Shown one piece after another: positions 1 to 8,645 of a stretch of DNA of 64,000 bases. Below the pieces are notes generated by a model. It was given only the letters and a program-made list of their open reading frames with translations. It did no database searches and was not told the DNA's origin. Within the stretch, counting starts at the first letter, position 1. Each line of letters begins with the position of its first letter. The position numbers and the translations under genes are program-made. This stretch comes from Arachnia rubra. GTDB lineage: Bacteria; Actinomycetota; Actinomycetes; Propionibacteriales; Propionibacteriaceae. The DNA is taken from contig NZ_AP024463.1 in the NCBI RefSeq assembly GCF_019973735.1, positions 2,418,001 through 2,482,000 on the forward strand. Reading direction: 5' to 3'.

Positions 1-168
1 AACTCACGCTGACTGCGACCGTCCCTCTGATGCGGCCACTCCCATAGATCAGCTGGGCTGGGGACCGTGAGACCTGCGATCGCCCGCTGGGGTCACTGGC
101 AGCCGGGCCAGTGCACCGGTGGGCCTCTAAGCTGGAGATCCGGACGTGAAGCAACCACGAGGAGCGTC

Positions 169-1524
169 ATGACGGTCATCGCCGGCAGGGAACTGCCCGA
201 CTGGGAGAGAGAGTTTCCACTGCTCCGGGAACTGGTCGAAGGCCGGGAGACAGCATGGTTCAATCCCGGGATCGCATCAGGTGACGAGGCGCTGGCGGGT
301 GTTGGTCTCACCGTCGCCGACATCGACGATGCCGCTGCCCGGCTCAGGCGTTTCGCCCCTTACATAGCGCAGGTCTTCCCTGGAACCAGGCATGCCGGCG
401 GAATCATCGAATCACCGCTGTACACGATCCCCGACATGCAGGATGCCCTCAAGGAGCATACGGGAATCCCCATCCCGGGGAGGCTCTGGATGAAGATGGA
501 CTCCGAGCTACCAGTCTCGGGCTCCATCAAGGCCCGTGGCGGCATCTATGAGGTCCTGTGCCAGGCTGAGCGGATCGCCCTGGCCGAGGGGCTGCTACAG
601 CAGGGCGACGACTACCGGAAGCTCGACTCCCTCAAGGCCCGGGCCATGTTCTCGGGGTATTCGATAGCCGTTGGCTCCACCGGGAACCTGGGACTGTCGA
701 TCGGGATCATGGGCGCCCGGCTCGGCTTCAAGGTCACCGTCCACATGTCAGCCGACGCCCGGCCGTGGAAGAAGGAGATGCTCCGTGGTCACGGCGTCGA
801 GGTGACCGAGCATGAGTCCGACTATTCGGCGGCCGTTGCCGCAGGCCGCGACCAGGCCACCTCTGACCCGTCAGCACACTTCGTCGACGACGAGAACTCG
901 ACGACTCTGTTCCTCGGGTACGCAGTGGCTGGGCGCCGCCTAGCCGGGCAGCTCCAGGCCCTTGAGGTGCGGGTCGACGAGGAGCATCCCCTCTTCGTCT
1001 ATCTTCCCTGTGGTGTGGGCGGCGGACCCGGCGGGGTCACATTCGGCCTCAAGACCATATTCGGCGATGCCGTCCACCCGGTTTTCGCTGAGCCGGTCCA
1101 CTCCCCCTGCATGCTTCTCGGCGTCCACACCGGCCTGCACGAGACGGTATCAGTGCAGGATTTCGGAATCGACAATGTCACGGCCGCCGATGGACTGGCC
1201 GTCGGACGGCCATCGGGTTTCGTGGGGAGGGCGCTGGAAGCCGCCATCGACGGCTACTACACGGTCAGCGATGCCAGTCTCTACCGTCACCTCGCGCTAC
1301 TTGCCACGACAGAGGACCTGCGGGTCGAACCCTCAGCCGCCGCGGGCCTGCCGGGACCGCAACGGGTCCTGGCCGATACCGCCTATCTGAAACGGGCCGG
1401 GCTCACTCCGCCGGCACTCGCGAAAGCCACCCACCTCGTCTGGGCGACAGGCGGGTCGATGGTGCCTGAGGAGGAGATGAGCAGATATCTCCAGACAGGA
1501 TCTGGGCTGCTCTCAGAAAGCTGA
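169..1524 (+). CDS. dsdA: D-serine ammonia-lyase
   Basis: PLP-dependent fold-type II enzyme that deaminates D-serine to pyruvate and ammonia in the cytoplasm. The 451-residue product matches the family length (E. coli DsdA is 442). The Schiff-base lysine is K121 in SGSIKARGG, and the phosphate-binding glycine loop VGGGPGG lies near residue 285. The reading frame is open upstream to base 67, but the ATG at 169 is preceded by GAGGAG at a good distance and starts where DsdA proteins normally start, so the upstream 34 codons are excluded. The gene is monocistronic and ends at a strong hairpin. No dsdC-like regulator or dsdX transporter is adjacent. Family assignment is secure; physiological use (detoxification or carbon source) is inference. 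Confidence 0.93.
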   Translation: MTVIAGRELPDWEREFPLLRELVEGRETAWFNPGIASGDEALAGVGLTVADIDDAAARLRRFAPYIAQVFPGTRHAGGIIESPLYTIPDMQDALKEHTGIPIPGRLWMKMDSELPVSGSIKARGGIYEVLCQAERIALAEGLLQQGDDYRKLDSLKARAMFSGYSIAVGSTGNLGLSIGIMGARLGFKVTVHMSADARPWKKEMLRGHGVEVTEHESDYSAAVAAGRDQATSDPSAHFVDDENSTTLFLGYAVAGRRLAGQLQALEVRVDEEHPLFVYLPCGVGGGPGGVTFGLKTIFGDAVHPVFAEPVHSPCMLLGVHTGLHETVSVQDFGIDNVTAADGLAVGRPSGFVGRALEAAIDGYYTVSDASLYRHLALLATTEDLRVEPSAAAGLPGPQRVLADTAYLKRAGLTPPALAKATHLVWATGGSMVPEEEMSRYLQTGSGLLSES

Positions 1525-1564
1525 ACCACCTCGGGCCAGGCCGGCACTGACCCGAGGAATGAAA

Positions 1565-1602
1565 AAAGGCCGCCGGGACGATCTCGCGTCCCGGCGGCCT
1601 TT
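1565..1602. terminator. bidirectional rho-independent terminator
   Basis: A perfect 16-bp inverted repeat with a 6-base loop lies between the convergent dsdA and CsbD genes. It starts AAAGGCCGCC and ends GGCGGCCTTT, so each strand ends in a short T run. It can serve both genes. Confidence 0.85.
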
Positions 1603-1612
1603 CATATCAGGC

Positions 1613-1831
1613 TCACTTGCCAGTGAACTTGTCCTTAACTTCCTCGACCTTGTCGGCGACACCGCTCGCGACGTCGCCCAGCTTCTCCTTGGCGCTGTCA
1701 ACGACCTGGCCCAGGCCGCCCTTCACGCGGTCTTCCTGGCCTTCGGCACGGAGGTCCTGGTTACCGAGCGCCTCGCCAGCGCCCTCCTTGACCTTGCCAA
1801 CGGTTTCCTGAAACTTGTCACCGAGTCCCAT
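1613..1831 (-). CDS. CsbD family stress-response protein
   Basis: A 72-residue highly charged protein of the CsbD family, small soluble proteins induced by general stress in many bacteria; biochemical role unknown. The family pattern is visible: start MGLGDKFQETVGKVKEGAGE, then the repeated amphipathic segment EDRVKGGLGQV, and a Lys/Glu-rich tail. The longer frame upstream to 1975 is not used, because the ATG at 1831 has a strong GGAGGATGC ribosome-binding site and starts exactly at the family consensus. It converges on dsdA with a shared terminator. Confidence 0.88.
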   Translation of the reverse strand: MGLGDKFQETVGKVKEGAGEALGNQDLRAEGQEDRVKGGLGQVVDSAKEKLGDVASGVADKVEEVKDKFTGK

Positions 1832-2251
1832 TGCATCCTCCTGAATTAGTCGTGTTTGCACTGGTTCTGTTGCCACGCTACAAGGCAATTCGCGATCACC
1901 AAAGCTGTTCCGCCGAGTGTCGGCCCATGTCTGAGGGTCACCGCCCAGGCAGGCGCCCTGGCCACAGAGACCCATCAGTGGGGGCCAGCCGGCAAGCGGA
2001 GCGATGCGCGAAACCGGCTGCTAGCAGGGCCTACCTGAGGACACAGGCCAAGGGCGTCCGCTCCTGGAATCCCGGACTGCCCACGTAATTCTGAGAATTT
2101 TCCTGAGAGAAATTATTGAAAACTCAGTGATTTTTCTTTCAATCACCAGGTTTTTCTGGAAGAGTCAGCTCCCGGAGGGAGCCTCGGCTTCGAGGCAAAA
2201 GACAACATGTACCCGGGGCCACGTGTGGCCTGTACCGCTTAGGAGTGGTCG
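1832..2251. other. intergenic region between divergent CsbD and GH3 genes
   Basis: About 420 bases without a convincing gene. It must hold the divergent promoters. Bases 2085-2160 are strikingly AT-rich for this genome. A 6-bp stem hairpin GCCTCG/CGAGGC lies at 2181-2196, and an interrupted repeat GGCCAC/GTGGCC at 2217-2230, just before the GH3 ribosome-binding site. Short frames here lack ribosome-binding sites and are discounted. Confidence 0.6.
2127..2146. promoter_or_regulatory. inverted repeat in the GH3 promoter region
   Basis: GTGATT and AATCAC form a perfect 6-bp inverted repeat spaced by 8 pyrimidine bases, inside the AT-rich stretch upstream of the GH3 gene. It looks like an operator or a small hairpin. 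No cognate regulator is adjacent. Confidence 0.3.
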
Positions 2252-4012
2252 ATGTCCAGAATTTCCCGACGAACCATGCTTGGCACCAGCGCAGCCGCCC
2301 TGGCCGCAGCAGCCATCAGCGGCGTCTCCAGTCCCACCGCCCGCGCAGAGGAGTCGCTTGACCTCCAATGGGCCAGGGCAACGCTGGCGAAGATGGATCT
2401 CAACGAGAAGGTGAATCAGCTCTTCATCCATCAGGTCTTCGGCACCGATCCACATGGCACGGACCCGCGGAATCAGGAGCTCTACGGGGTCGGCAGCCCC
2501 GTGGAAATGATCCAGAAGTTCCAGCCCGGCGGCATCATCCTCACCCCCGAGACCGGCACCTTCGATGGCTCCAAGGATCACATCATGGGCTGGAACAGAA
2601 CCCTGGACGAGACCGTCAAGAGCATCGGCACGGGTGTCCCACTGCACCTCATCACCAGGCAGGAACCCTACCAACTGGCCCGCCAGGGCATCCCCATCAC
2701 AGACTTCCCGAGCTTCATGGCATTCGGCGCCATCGCCGGAAACGTAGGAAACAGCTGGGGTTTGCTTCAAGAGATCGGGAATGAACTCCAGGGAGCTGGA
2801 TTCACTGCCTGGCCGGCGATCCCAGCCGACATAGAGTCTAATCCCGCAAATCCTGTCAATGGCCTCGGGTCGTTTGGCGCGGAACTACAGAAAGTCAGTG
2901 ACAGGGTATGGACCTTCAGCCGCACAAGCACGATAACCGGGCCACTGGGCGGCGTCCATTCATTCCCCGGGAAAGGTGCAACGACGATTGGGGACAATGG
3001 ATTGCCGGTGCTGAACCGCTCACGTGAAGAGTGGGATGCCCTTGAGGCCGTGCCCTTCAAACGAGTGGCGGTCGGCATCTACACGGAGCTGATGATCGTG
3101 GGACACATCGTTGCCCCGGGCCTGGATCCCTCCGGCATGCCTGCCTCGCTGAGTGAGCCCATTGTCACGGGAATCCTCCGCAAAGAGTACGAGTATGGCG
3201 GCACCGTGATCACAGAGGCCTTGAACACCCCCGAGATCCGGAGTCTGTATGACGATGGCGAGCTAGCGGTCCGCGCCCTGGAGGCGGGGGTCGACCAGCT
3301 GCTGATGTCGGCGGCCCCTGAGCAGGCGCGTGCCGCTGTCCTGGAGGCAGTCAACTCGGGCAGGATTTCCCTAGAGGCCCTGGACAAGAAGATCATCCGG
3401 ATCCTCTACCGGAAGCGCGGATTCCGCAGCTACGACGACGATCTCATGCGTGATCGACGCGACAAAATCGGGCACCCCAACAACCCGGAGTCTGCCAGGC
3501 GTTGGGCCGCACGGGCCATCACCGCGGTAAGCAATGATGGCCTCCTCCCAGTAGCGGCTGGTTCCCAGCTGCTACTGGTGGGCCCCTTCACCGAATTCCC
3601 CAACAAGCTGCAGGACGCACTCCAGGCCAATGGGGTGAAAACCACCATCAGGATATTCGATGAGCGGTCAGGCCCAGATTCGATTGATTCTTTCAAACGT
3701 GCAGCCGATGAGTTGAAGGCGGATGCCGTGGTGGTACTGACGAAGAACGCCTACACCACCCCAGAGCAGGTGAACCTGGTCAATGAACTGAGCGCTGCCG
3801 GCCTCAAGGTGATCGCGGTCGCGATCGGTCTCCCCTACGACGTCGGCCAGTACACCGCCACCGCGAAGCTCTGCACCTACTCCGACCAGCTGGTGATGAC
3901 CGCTCCCCTGGCAGACATCATCACCGGAAAGGCCAAGCCGGAGGGCAAGCTGCCGGTGTCCGTTCCTACCGCGGACGGCAGCATCGCGATCGGCACGGGG
4001 CTGACCTGGTAG
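2252..4012 (+). CDS. Tat-exported GH3-family protein with altered active site
   Basis: A 586-residue member of glycoside hydrolase family 3, closest in layout to two-domain NagZ-type beta-N-acetylglucosaminidases: a TIM-barrel-like domain at about 40-390 and an alpha/beta sandwich at about 420-586. The N-terminus has a twin-arginine signal (R6-R7, followed by an Ala-rich stretch), so it is probably exported folded. The start follows AGGAG. The NagZ signature KHFPGHG...DSH is replaced by HSFPGKG (236-242) and GDNG (247-250), and the nucleophile position, normally Asp in TDALNM, is Glu322 in ITEALNT. Family membership is clear, but N-acetylglucosaminidase activity is doubtful. It could be a carbohydrate-binding or cell-wall-sensing pseudoenzyme. 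It stands alone, with a hairpin after it. Confidence 0.82.
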   Translation: MSRISRRTMLGTSAAALAAAAISGVSSPTARAEESLDLQWARATLAKMDLNEKVNQLFIHQVFGTDPHGTDPRNQELYGVGSPVEMIQKFQPGGIILTPETGTFDGSKDHIMGWNRTLDETVKSIGTGVPLHLITRQEPYQLARQGIPITDFPSFMAFGAIAGNVGNSWGLLQEIGNELQGAGFTAWPAIPADIESNPANPVNGLGSFGAELQKVSDRVWTFSRTSTITGPLGGVHSFPGKGATTIGDNGLPVLNRSREEWDALEAVPFKRVAVGIYTELMIVGHIVAPGLDPSGMPASLSEPIVTGILRKEYEYGGTVITEALNTPEIRSLYDDGELAVRALEAGVDQLLMSAAPEQARAAVLEAVNSGRISLEALDKKIIRILYRKRGFRSYDDDLMRDRRDKIGHPNNPESARRWAARAITAVSNDGLLPVAAGSQLLLVGPFTEFPNKLQDALQANGVKTTIRIFDERSGPDSIDSFKRAADELKADAVVVLTKNAYTTPEQVNLVNELSAAGLKVIAVAIGLPYDVGQYTATAKLCTYSDQLVMTAPLADIITGKAKPEGKLPVSVPTADGSIAIGTGLTW

Positions 4013-4034
4013 TCACCGGAAGCTGAGCACGCAC

Positions 4035-4075
4035 GCGGGGTTGGGGTCATGACATCATGATGACCCCAACCCCGC
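4035..4075 (+). terminator. hairpin after the GH3 gene
   Basis: A perfect 16-bp inverted repeat starting GCGGGGTTGG with a 9-base loop, 22 bases after the GH3 stop. There is no T run, so it may terminate transcription or mark the leader of the following mutarotase gene. Confidence 0.55.
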
Positions 4076-4096
4076 CGAATTCTATGAGGAGAAGAC

Positions 4097-4444
4097 GTGC
4101 GACGTTACTGCTTCACCCTTCAGGTCCGCCCCGACAAGGTCGCCGCATACGCGAAGCATCACGAGGCTGTGTGGCCACAAATGCTGGCGGCGCTCCGGGA
4201 TGCCGGATGGCACAACTACTCCATCTTCCTACGTCCGGACGGGCTGCTGATCGGGTACGTGGAGAGCGATGACCTGGCCGCCGCACAGTCTGCCATGTCA
4301 GAGACGGAGGTGAACGCACGATGGCAGGCCACGACGAAACCCTTCTTCGAGGGGCTTGACGGCAACCCGGACGAGGGCCTGAAACTGGTCCCGATGGTCT
4401 TCAACCTGGAGGACCAGCTCAGAGCCTCAGGCCAGTCCCTTTGA
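4097..4444 (+). CDS. rhaM: L-rhamnose mutarotase
   Basis: A 115-residue protein of the RhaM/RhaU family (E. coli RhaM is 104 residues), a dimeric alpha/beta-barrel enzyme that interconverts alpha- and beta-L-rhamnose anomers. Family features are the opening RYCFTLQVRPDKVAAYAKHH with its catalytic-region His, the VWPQMLAALRDAGWHNYSIF segment and the terminal region after WQATTKPFF. The GTG start at 4097 follows GAGGAG. No rhamnose isomerase, kinase or aldolase is next to it, so it may act on another sugar. Its last 18 bases overlap the end of the convergent osmoprotectant-binding protein gene. Confidence 0.85.
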   Translation: MRRYCFTLQVRPDKVAAYAKHHEAVWPQMLAALRDAGWHNYSIFLRPDGLLIGYVESDDLAAAQSAMSETEVNARWQATTKPFFEGLDGNPDEGLKLVPMVFNLEDQLRASGQSL

Positions 4445-5335
4445 CTTCAGCCAGTCGGCGGCGATCGCCGAGGCCGCTTCCTTGTTGTCCACGGAGCGTT
4501 TGTTCATGCTGATCAGATCCTCGGCGGTGAGTGCCTTGGACACCTGGTTCAGTGTCTCCGCGGCTTTCTCGTCAACGCGTTCCGAGACGATCGGCACCAC
4601 GTTGGAGGACAGGAACAGGTTCTTCGGGTCTTCGAGGACCACCAGGTCGCCGTCGGCCAGCACCGGGGCTGCGGTGTAGATGTCAGCCACCTGCACCTCA
4701 CCATCGCGTAGGGCCTTGACGGTCAGCGGGCCGCCTGAGTCCTCCGCCGGTTTGATCGTCATATTCACCCCGTAGGTCTCCTGCAGTCCCTTCGGACCGT
4801 AAGGGCGGGTCTCTAGCTCTGAGTTGCCCGCGACCTTCAGGTCAGGTATCCCGGCCAGGTCGCCGATCTGCTTGAGTGAGTGTTCCTCGGCGAATGCTTT
4901 GGTCACCACGTAGGAGTCCTGGTCGGTTGCGGCAGCCTGATCGAGGGCCTTGAGCCCCTTTGGCAAGGCACTTGAGAGCTCTGTGCTGACCTGCTCCGGC
5001 GTACGGGCGGTGGTGTCGGACTTGTAGTACTGCAGCAGGTTTCCGCTGTACTCGGGGAACACGTCGATCTTTCCGGCCTGGAGGTCAGGCATGTAGACCT
5101 CCCGCTGCCCGATGTTCAGCTGCCGGTCCACTTTGTGGCCCGCCTTCTCCAGGGACTGGGCATAGATCTCGGCGAGGATCTCGTTCGAGTAGTATTCCTG
5201 CGAGCCGACCACCAGGATGTCCGAGGATCCTCCGGAGTTGTCACTCTTGCCCTCCAGGTTCGAGGCGCTGCCACAGCCCACCAGGGCCAGGGCAGCGACG
5301 ACACCGAGCGCGGCCAGCTTGGTCATGGACTTCAT
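4427..5335 (-). CDS. osmoprotectant ABC transporter, substrate-binding lipoprotein
   Basis: A 302-residue substrate-binding protein of the OpuCC/ProX/YehZ family that captures glycine betaine, choline or a related quaternary amine outside the membrane. The N-terminus is a lipoprotein signal with lipobox ALVGC (Cys21). The mature part shows the family pattern ILVVGSQEYYSNEILAEIYA and a type II periplasmic-binding fold. AAGGAG lies 5 bases before the ATG. It is the last gene of a minus-strand operon (MarR, ATPase, two permeases, binding protein) and overlaps the upstream permease by ATGA. OpuC relatives that bind ergothioneine or carnitine exist, so the exact ligand is uncertain. Confidence 0.88.
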   Translation of the reverse strand: MKSMTKLAALGVVAALALVGCGSASNLEGKSDNSGGSSDILVVGSQEYYSNEILAEIYAQSLEKAGHKVDRQLNIGQREVYMPDLQAGKIDVFPEYSGNLLQYYKSDTTARTPEQVSTELSSALPKGLKALDQAAATDQDSYVVTKAFAEEHSLKQIGDLAGIPDLKVAGNSELETRPYGPKGLQETYGVNMTIKPAEDSGGPLTVKALRDGEVQVADIYTAAPVLADGDLVVLEDPKNLFLSSNVVPIVSERVDEKAAETLNQVSKALTAEDLISMNKRSVDNKEAASAIAADWLKSKGLA

Positions 5336-6024
5336 CGGGACTCCTTAACGGAAGCGATTTTGGTACTTGGGTCGAGTGTGCGGGTGAATGAGCGCTTGGC
5401 CAGGACCAGCAGCAGGTCCAGGACCAGCGCGAGAACGACGACCAGCAGCGCCCCGCCGATCATCTGTGCATAGTCGCGAGTCTTGAGCCCTGCGAACAGA
5501 AATCGTCCCAGCCCCACATCCGCGGTGTAGGCCGCAAGAGTCGCGGTGGCGACCACCTGAAGGGTGGTGGAGCGCAGCCCCTCGAGCAGCAGCGGGACCG
5601 CCGCAGGAAGCTCCACCTGGGTGAGCACCTGCCATGGCGACAACCCGATCGCGCGGGCAGCATCCACGGTGGCGGCCTCAGCCGATGTGACGCCCGCATA
5701 TGCTCCAGCCAACATCGGAGGAATCGCCAGCACGAGCAGGGCGAGGAAGGGAGCCACCAGGCCGAGCCCAGACCACAGGCCGACCAGGGTCAGGAGTCCG
5801 AGGGTGGGCAGGGCACGAGCAGAGGCAGTGACCATCGGCACCACCGCCACCCCGCGGCGGGTATGTCCGATGGCCACGCCGGCAGGCAGCGCCACCACGG
5901 AGGCCACCGCCACCACGGCGAGGGTGAACCCAAGGTGCTGCAGCAGCCGCCACCAGATTCCGCTCGCACCGGCCCATTTGTCCGGAGTGACAAGCCAGGC
6001 GAGAGCGTCCAGGAAGATGTTCAT
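5332..6024 (-). CDS. osmoprotectant ABC transporter, permease
   Basis: A 230-residue integral membrane permease of the OpuCB/OpuCD type, about six transmembrane helices, with the cytoplasmic coupling loop near residues 140-165 (EAATVDAARAIGLSPWQVL). The ATG at 6024 overlaps the stop of the preceding permease by four bases and gives the family length; the frame open to 6309 is only a shadow of that permease. It pairs with the product of 6021-6671 to form the heterodimeric channel, with MNIFLDALAWL at the N-terminus. Confidence 0.88.
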   Translation of the reverse strand: MNIFLDALAWLVTPDKWAGASGIWWRLLQHLGFTLAVVAVASVVALPAGVAIGHTRRGVAVVPMVTASARALPTLGLLTLVGLWSGLGLVAPFLALLVLAIPPMLAGAYAGVTSAEAATVDAARAIGLSPWQVLTQVELPAAVPLLLEGLRSTTLQVVATATLAAYTADVGLGRFLFAGLKTRDYAQMIGGALLVVVLALVLDLLLVLAKRSFTRTLDPSTKIASVKESR

Positions 6025-6671
6025 GCCTTCGTCTCCTTGCGTCTGCGAAGCCACGGGGTGAGGAGCCTGCCGGCCAGCACAATGATTAGGTCGAAGACCA
6101 GGGCCAGCAGCAGCGTCGCGCCGAGGCCCGTCAGCAAGGATTCGACCAGCTGCCGCTGAAAGCCGTCGGTGAACAGCGTGCCGAGCGACTGAACCCCGAC
6201 CAGGGCGCCGACTGTGACCAGCGACACCGTCGACGCCGCCACCACGCGCAGGCCAGCGACCAGTACGGGAACGGCGAGCGGCAGCTCCACCTGCCAGAAC
6301 CGCCGCCACGGGTCGATGCCGAGAGCGTTGGCGGCCTCGATGACGTCACGGGGCAGGGAGCGAAACGCCTCGGCCACCTGGGTGATGAGCACCGCTATCC
6401 CGTAGAGGGTCAAGACGATCACCATGTTGAGCGGGGAACGTACCGGGATGCCCAGGATGACGGGGATCACCACCAGCATAGGCAGCGAAGGCACGGCGTA
6501 GAGCAAGGCCAGGGCACTCAGCACGACACCACCGATGCTCCGGGACCCGACCGCCAGGCGTCCCAGCGGCACCGACAGCACAGCAGCCGCGACGATGGCG
6601 CTCAACGCCAGCAGGGTGTGGGTGGCCAGCAGCTCCCCCACCCTTCCCAGGTTGTTGAGCAACCAGGTCAC
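6021..6671 (-). CDS. osmoprotectant ABC transporter, permease
   Basis: The second permease, 216 residues, starting MTWLLNNLGRVGEL with a GTG codon that overlaps the ATPase stop by four bases. It has the BPD-type loop EAANALGIDPWRRFWQVELP around residues 112-131, which docks with the ATPase. About six hydrophobic helices are evident. Gene order ATPase-permease-permease-binding protein matches yehXYWZ/opu-like clusters, where the two permeases form the transmembrane channel. Confidence 0.88.
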   Translation of the reverse strand: MTWLLNNLGRVGELLATHTLLALSAIVAAAVLSVPLGRLAVGSRSIGGVVLSALALLYAVPSLPMLVVIPVILGIPVRSPLNMVIVLTLYGIAVLITQVAEAFRSLPRDVIEAANALGIDPWRRFWQVELPLAVPVLVAGLRVVAASTVSLVTVGALVGVQSLGTLFTDGFQRQLVESLLTGLGATLLLALVFDLIIVLAGRLLTPWLRRRKETKA

Positions 6672-7510
6672 GATGACTCCCCGGCCGGTCGGTAGGCACC
6701 GGTGTCGAGAGACCCCAGGGGACGCCCATCGGCGTCGACCACCAGCAGGGTGCCGTCGCGGTCGATGGCACGCAGCTGGCGGCGGCCCGCGTCCGCCCCG
6801 ACGAAGTCGGCGACGAACTCGTCGGCGGGACTGGTGAGCAGCTCCTCCGGAGTGCCCACCTGGGCGAGTGTGCCACCGGTGCGCAGCACAGCCACCTGAT
6901 CGCCGAGGAGGAAGGCCTCATCGACATCGTGGGTGACGAACAGGATGGTGGTGCCCAGGCGTTGCTGCAGTTCACGCAGCTCCCGTTGCAGGTCAGCACG
7001 GACCAGCGGGTCGAGAGCCCCGAAGGGCTCGTCCATGAGCAGGACCTTGGGGTCGTTCGCCAATGCTCTGGCGACACCGACGCGCTGGCGCTGCCCACCC
7101 GAGAGCTGGGACGGGAAACGCTGGGCCAGGTCCCGGTCGAGACCCACCATGCCCATCAGGTCCAGGGCGCGTTTACGGGCCTGGTCCTTGGGAACTCCGT
7201 CGAGGACCGGGACCGTGGCGATGTTGTCGACGACGCGCCGGTGCGGGAACAGCCCCCCGTCCTGCAACACGTACCCGATGGAGCGCCGCAGTGCCACGGC
7301 CGGCTGCTCTTCGACGTCGGCCCCAGCCAGCAGCACACGTCCCTCGGTCGGTGTGACCATCTTGTTGACCATGCGCATCAGCGTGGTCTTACCGGAGCCA
7401 GACGACCCCAGCAGCACCGTCGTGGAGTGCTCGGCAACGTCCAGGGTAATCCCGCCCACCCCGACGGTCCCGTCCGGGTAGATCTTGTGGACTTCCTCGA
7501 ACCGGATCAT
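6668..7510 (-). CDS. osmoprotectant ABC transporter, ATP-binding protein
   Basis: A 280-residue ABC ATPase of the OpuCA/ProV family. Walker A GSSGSGKTT is near residue 36, the signature LSGGQRQRVGVARAL near 137, and Walker B VLLMDEPFGALDP near 158. OpuCA proteins normally carry two C-terminal CBS modules that sense ionic strength. Here only about 40 residues follow the ATPase core (RRQLRAIDRDGTLLVVDADG), resembling a single degenerate CBS half, so ionic-strength gating may be absent. A TTG directly precedes the ATG; the ATG at 7510 is chosen because GGAG lies 8 bases before it. It starts 3 bases after the MarR stop, so the two are cotranscribed. Confidence 0.88.
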   Translation of the reverse strand: MIRFEEVHKIYPDGTVGVGGITLDVAEHSTTVLLGSSGSGKTTLMRMVNKMVTPTEGRVLLAGADVEEQPAVALRRSIGYVLQDGGLFPHRRVVDNIATVPVLDGVPKDQARKRALDLMGMVGLDRDLAQRFPSQLSGGQRQRVGVARALANDPKVLLMDEPFGALDPLVRADLQRELRELQQRLGTTILFVTHDVDEAFLLGDQVAVLRTGGTLAQVGTPEELLTSPADEFVADFVGADAGRRQLRAIDRDGTLLVVDADGRPLGSLDTGAYRPAGESS

Positions 7511-7513
7511 CAA

Positions 7514-8062
7514 TCAGCTCCGTATCTCACTGGTCAAGGTGACGAAACCGCCTCCCGGAAGCGGTTCTTCAAGGCGTGCTCCCTGCATTGCCGGGACGAC
7601 ATCGGTTCGCTGCTCAGCCCCAGAAACCAGCCGGAGCAGGTTCTGGGTGAGCACCGTCAGCTCCCCGGGATCGAACTCCGCCAGCACTGCGCACAGAGTG
7701 CTCTCAAAGGTTCCAGCTGCGTTTTCCATCCGCTGCCTTCCCTTGTCGGTGAGACTCAGACGACTGGAACGCCGGTCCCTGGGACAGGGAGTCCTCACCA
7801 CCAGGCCGTCACCCACCAGCCGGTCGACGAGTCGCGACGCGGCCCCGACCGTCGTATGCTGGCGCTGCGCGATGTCCTGGACGCGCAGACCACCGTCGGC
7901 TGCCGACCTGTCGATCTGTCTGAGCACGAGATAACGGGCCAGGGTTGCGGAGTTCGCGGTTCGCCAGAGTTCCTTCTCAAGACGGTTCCAGAGCGCTACT
8001 TCGGCATGCAGCAGGGCCTCGAAGAGAGCATGCTCCTGGTGGGATGGCGCTGGTTCCTTCAC
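7514..8062 (-). CDS. MarR-family transcriptional regulator
   Basis: A winged-helix MarR-type repressor, about 182 residues. The recognition region is LRVQDIAQRQHTTVGAASRL and the wing is the typical RDRRSSRLSLTDKGR. It is the first gene of the opu operon, so it probably controls osmoprotectant import; MarR-type GbsR/OpcR repressors do this in Bacillus. The start is uncertain. The frame extends to 8134 but would run through the thioredoxin terminator, so the GTG at 8062 (SVKEPAP) or the TTG at 8068 is preferred. No clear ribosome-binding site is seen, so a leaderless transcript starting beside the operator is possible. Confidence 0.8.
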   Translation of the reverse strand: MKEPAPSHQEHALFEALLHAEVALWNRLEKELWRTANSATLARYLVLRQIDRSAADGGLRVQDIAQRQHTTVGAASRLVDRLVGDGLVVRTPCPRDRRSSRLSLTDKGRQRMENAAGTFESTLCAVLAEFDPGELTVLTQNLLRLVSGAEQRTDVVPAMQGARLEEPLPGGGFVTLTSEIRS

Positions 8063-8075
8063 GCTCAAAACATTA

Positions 8076-8094
8076 CATGTAAATCGATTACATG
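8076..8094 (-). promoter_or_regulatory. probable MarR operator
   Basis: CATGTAA and TTACATG form a perfect 7-bp inverted repeat with a 5-base spacer. It contains the nested palindromes TTACATGTAA and AATCGATT, 14 bases upstream of the proposed MarR start. Position and symmetry fit an autoregulatory site. Confidence 0.6.
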
Positions 8095-8105
8095 GAAATA
8101 AAACA

Positions 8106-8135
8106 GGTGTGGTGGCGCCATAACGCCACCACACC
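8106..8135 (-). terminator. rho-independent terminator of the thioredoxin gene
   Basis: A perfect 12-bp stem GGTGTGGTGGCG with a 6-base loop, followed on the minus strand by TGTTTTATTT. It separates the thioredoxin gene from the MarR-opu operon. Confidence 0.85.
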
Positions 8136-8204
8136 GCGTACCTAGCCAGGTCTGCACGAGCCGTCAGGTCCTCGCGACAGATCCAGTACCCCGAAGGGCA
8201 CCGG

Positions 8205-8570
8205 TCACTCAGCGGAGTTCTTACCGGCCTCAGCCTTCAGCTTCTCCGGATCGAGCTCCCTGACCTGCTTGATGAGGTCGTCGAGCTGGCTCCCGTTCAG
8301 CAACCCGGCCTGGCGGAACACGAGGGTGCCCGCGCGGAAGGCCATGATGGTGGGGATGGACTGGATGTCCAGGGCGAATGCCAGGTCCTGCTGAGCCTCG
8401 GTATCCACCTTGCCGAACACAACGCCGTCATGACGCCCAGAGGCATCCTCGAAGATCGGGGCGAAGCGCTGACAGGGACCACACCAGGAGGCCCAGAAGT
8501 CAACGAGCACCAAGTCGTTGTCCTTGACGGTGGAGTTGAAGTTTTCCTTGGTCAGCTTCGTGGTAGCCAT
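8205..8570 (-). CDS. trxA: thioredoxin
   Basis: A 121-residue thioredoxin, a small cytoplasmic protein-disulfide reductase. The redox motif WCGPC is at residues 29-33 in VDFWASWCGPCQRFAP, and the cis-proline is in the QSIPTIMAF segment. A charged tail of about 15 residues (DPEKLKAEAGKNSAE) extends beyond the classical 105-residue domain. GAGGG precedes the ATG. No thioredoxin reductase is adjacent. The Lys/Glu tail is common in actinobacterial thioredoxin-like proteins. Confidence 0.92.
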   Translation of the reverse strand: MATTKLTKENFNSTVKDNDLVLVDFWASWCGPCQRFAPIFEDASGRHDGVVFGKVDTEAQQDLAFALDIQSIPTIMAFRAGTLVFRQAGLLNGSQLDDLIKQVRELDPEKLKAEAGKNSAE

Positions 8571-8645
8571 GTTCCCTCAATTCATAATCGTTCTCTGTCC
8601 GGGGAACGATGCCCCCGCCCGGTTTATTCCCGGGGTGCCAACACG

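Noticed and set aside
1856..2088. Short overlapping plus-strand frames between CsbD and GH3
   Set aside because: None has a ribosome-binding site or recognisable domain; the stretch is better explained as a divergent promoter region.
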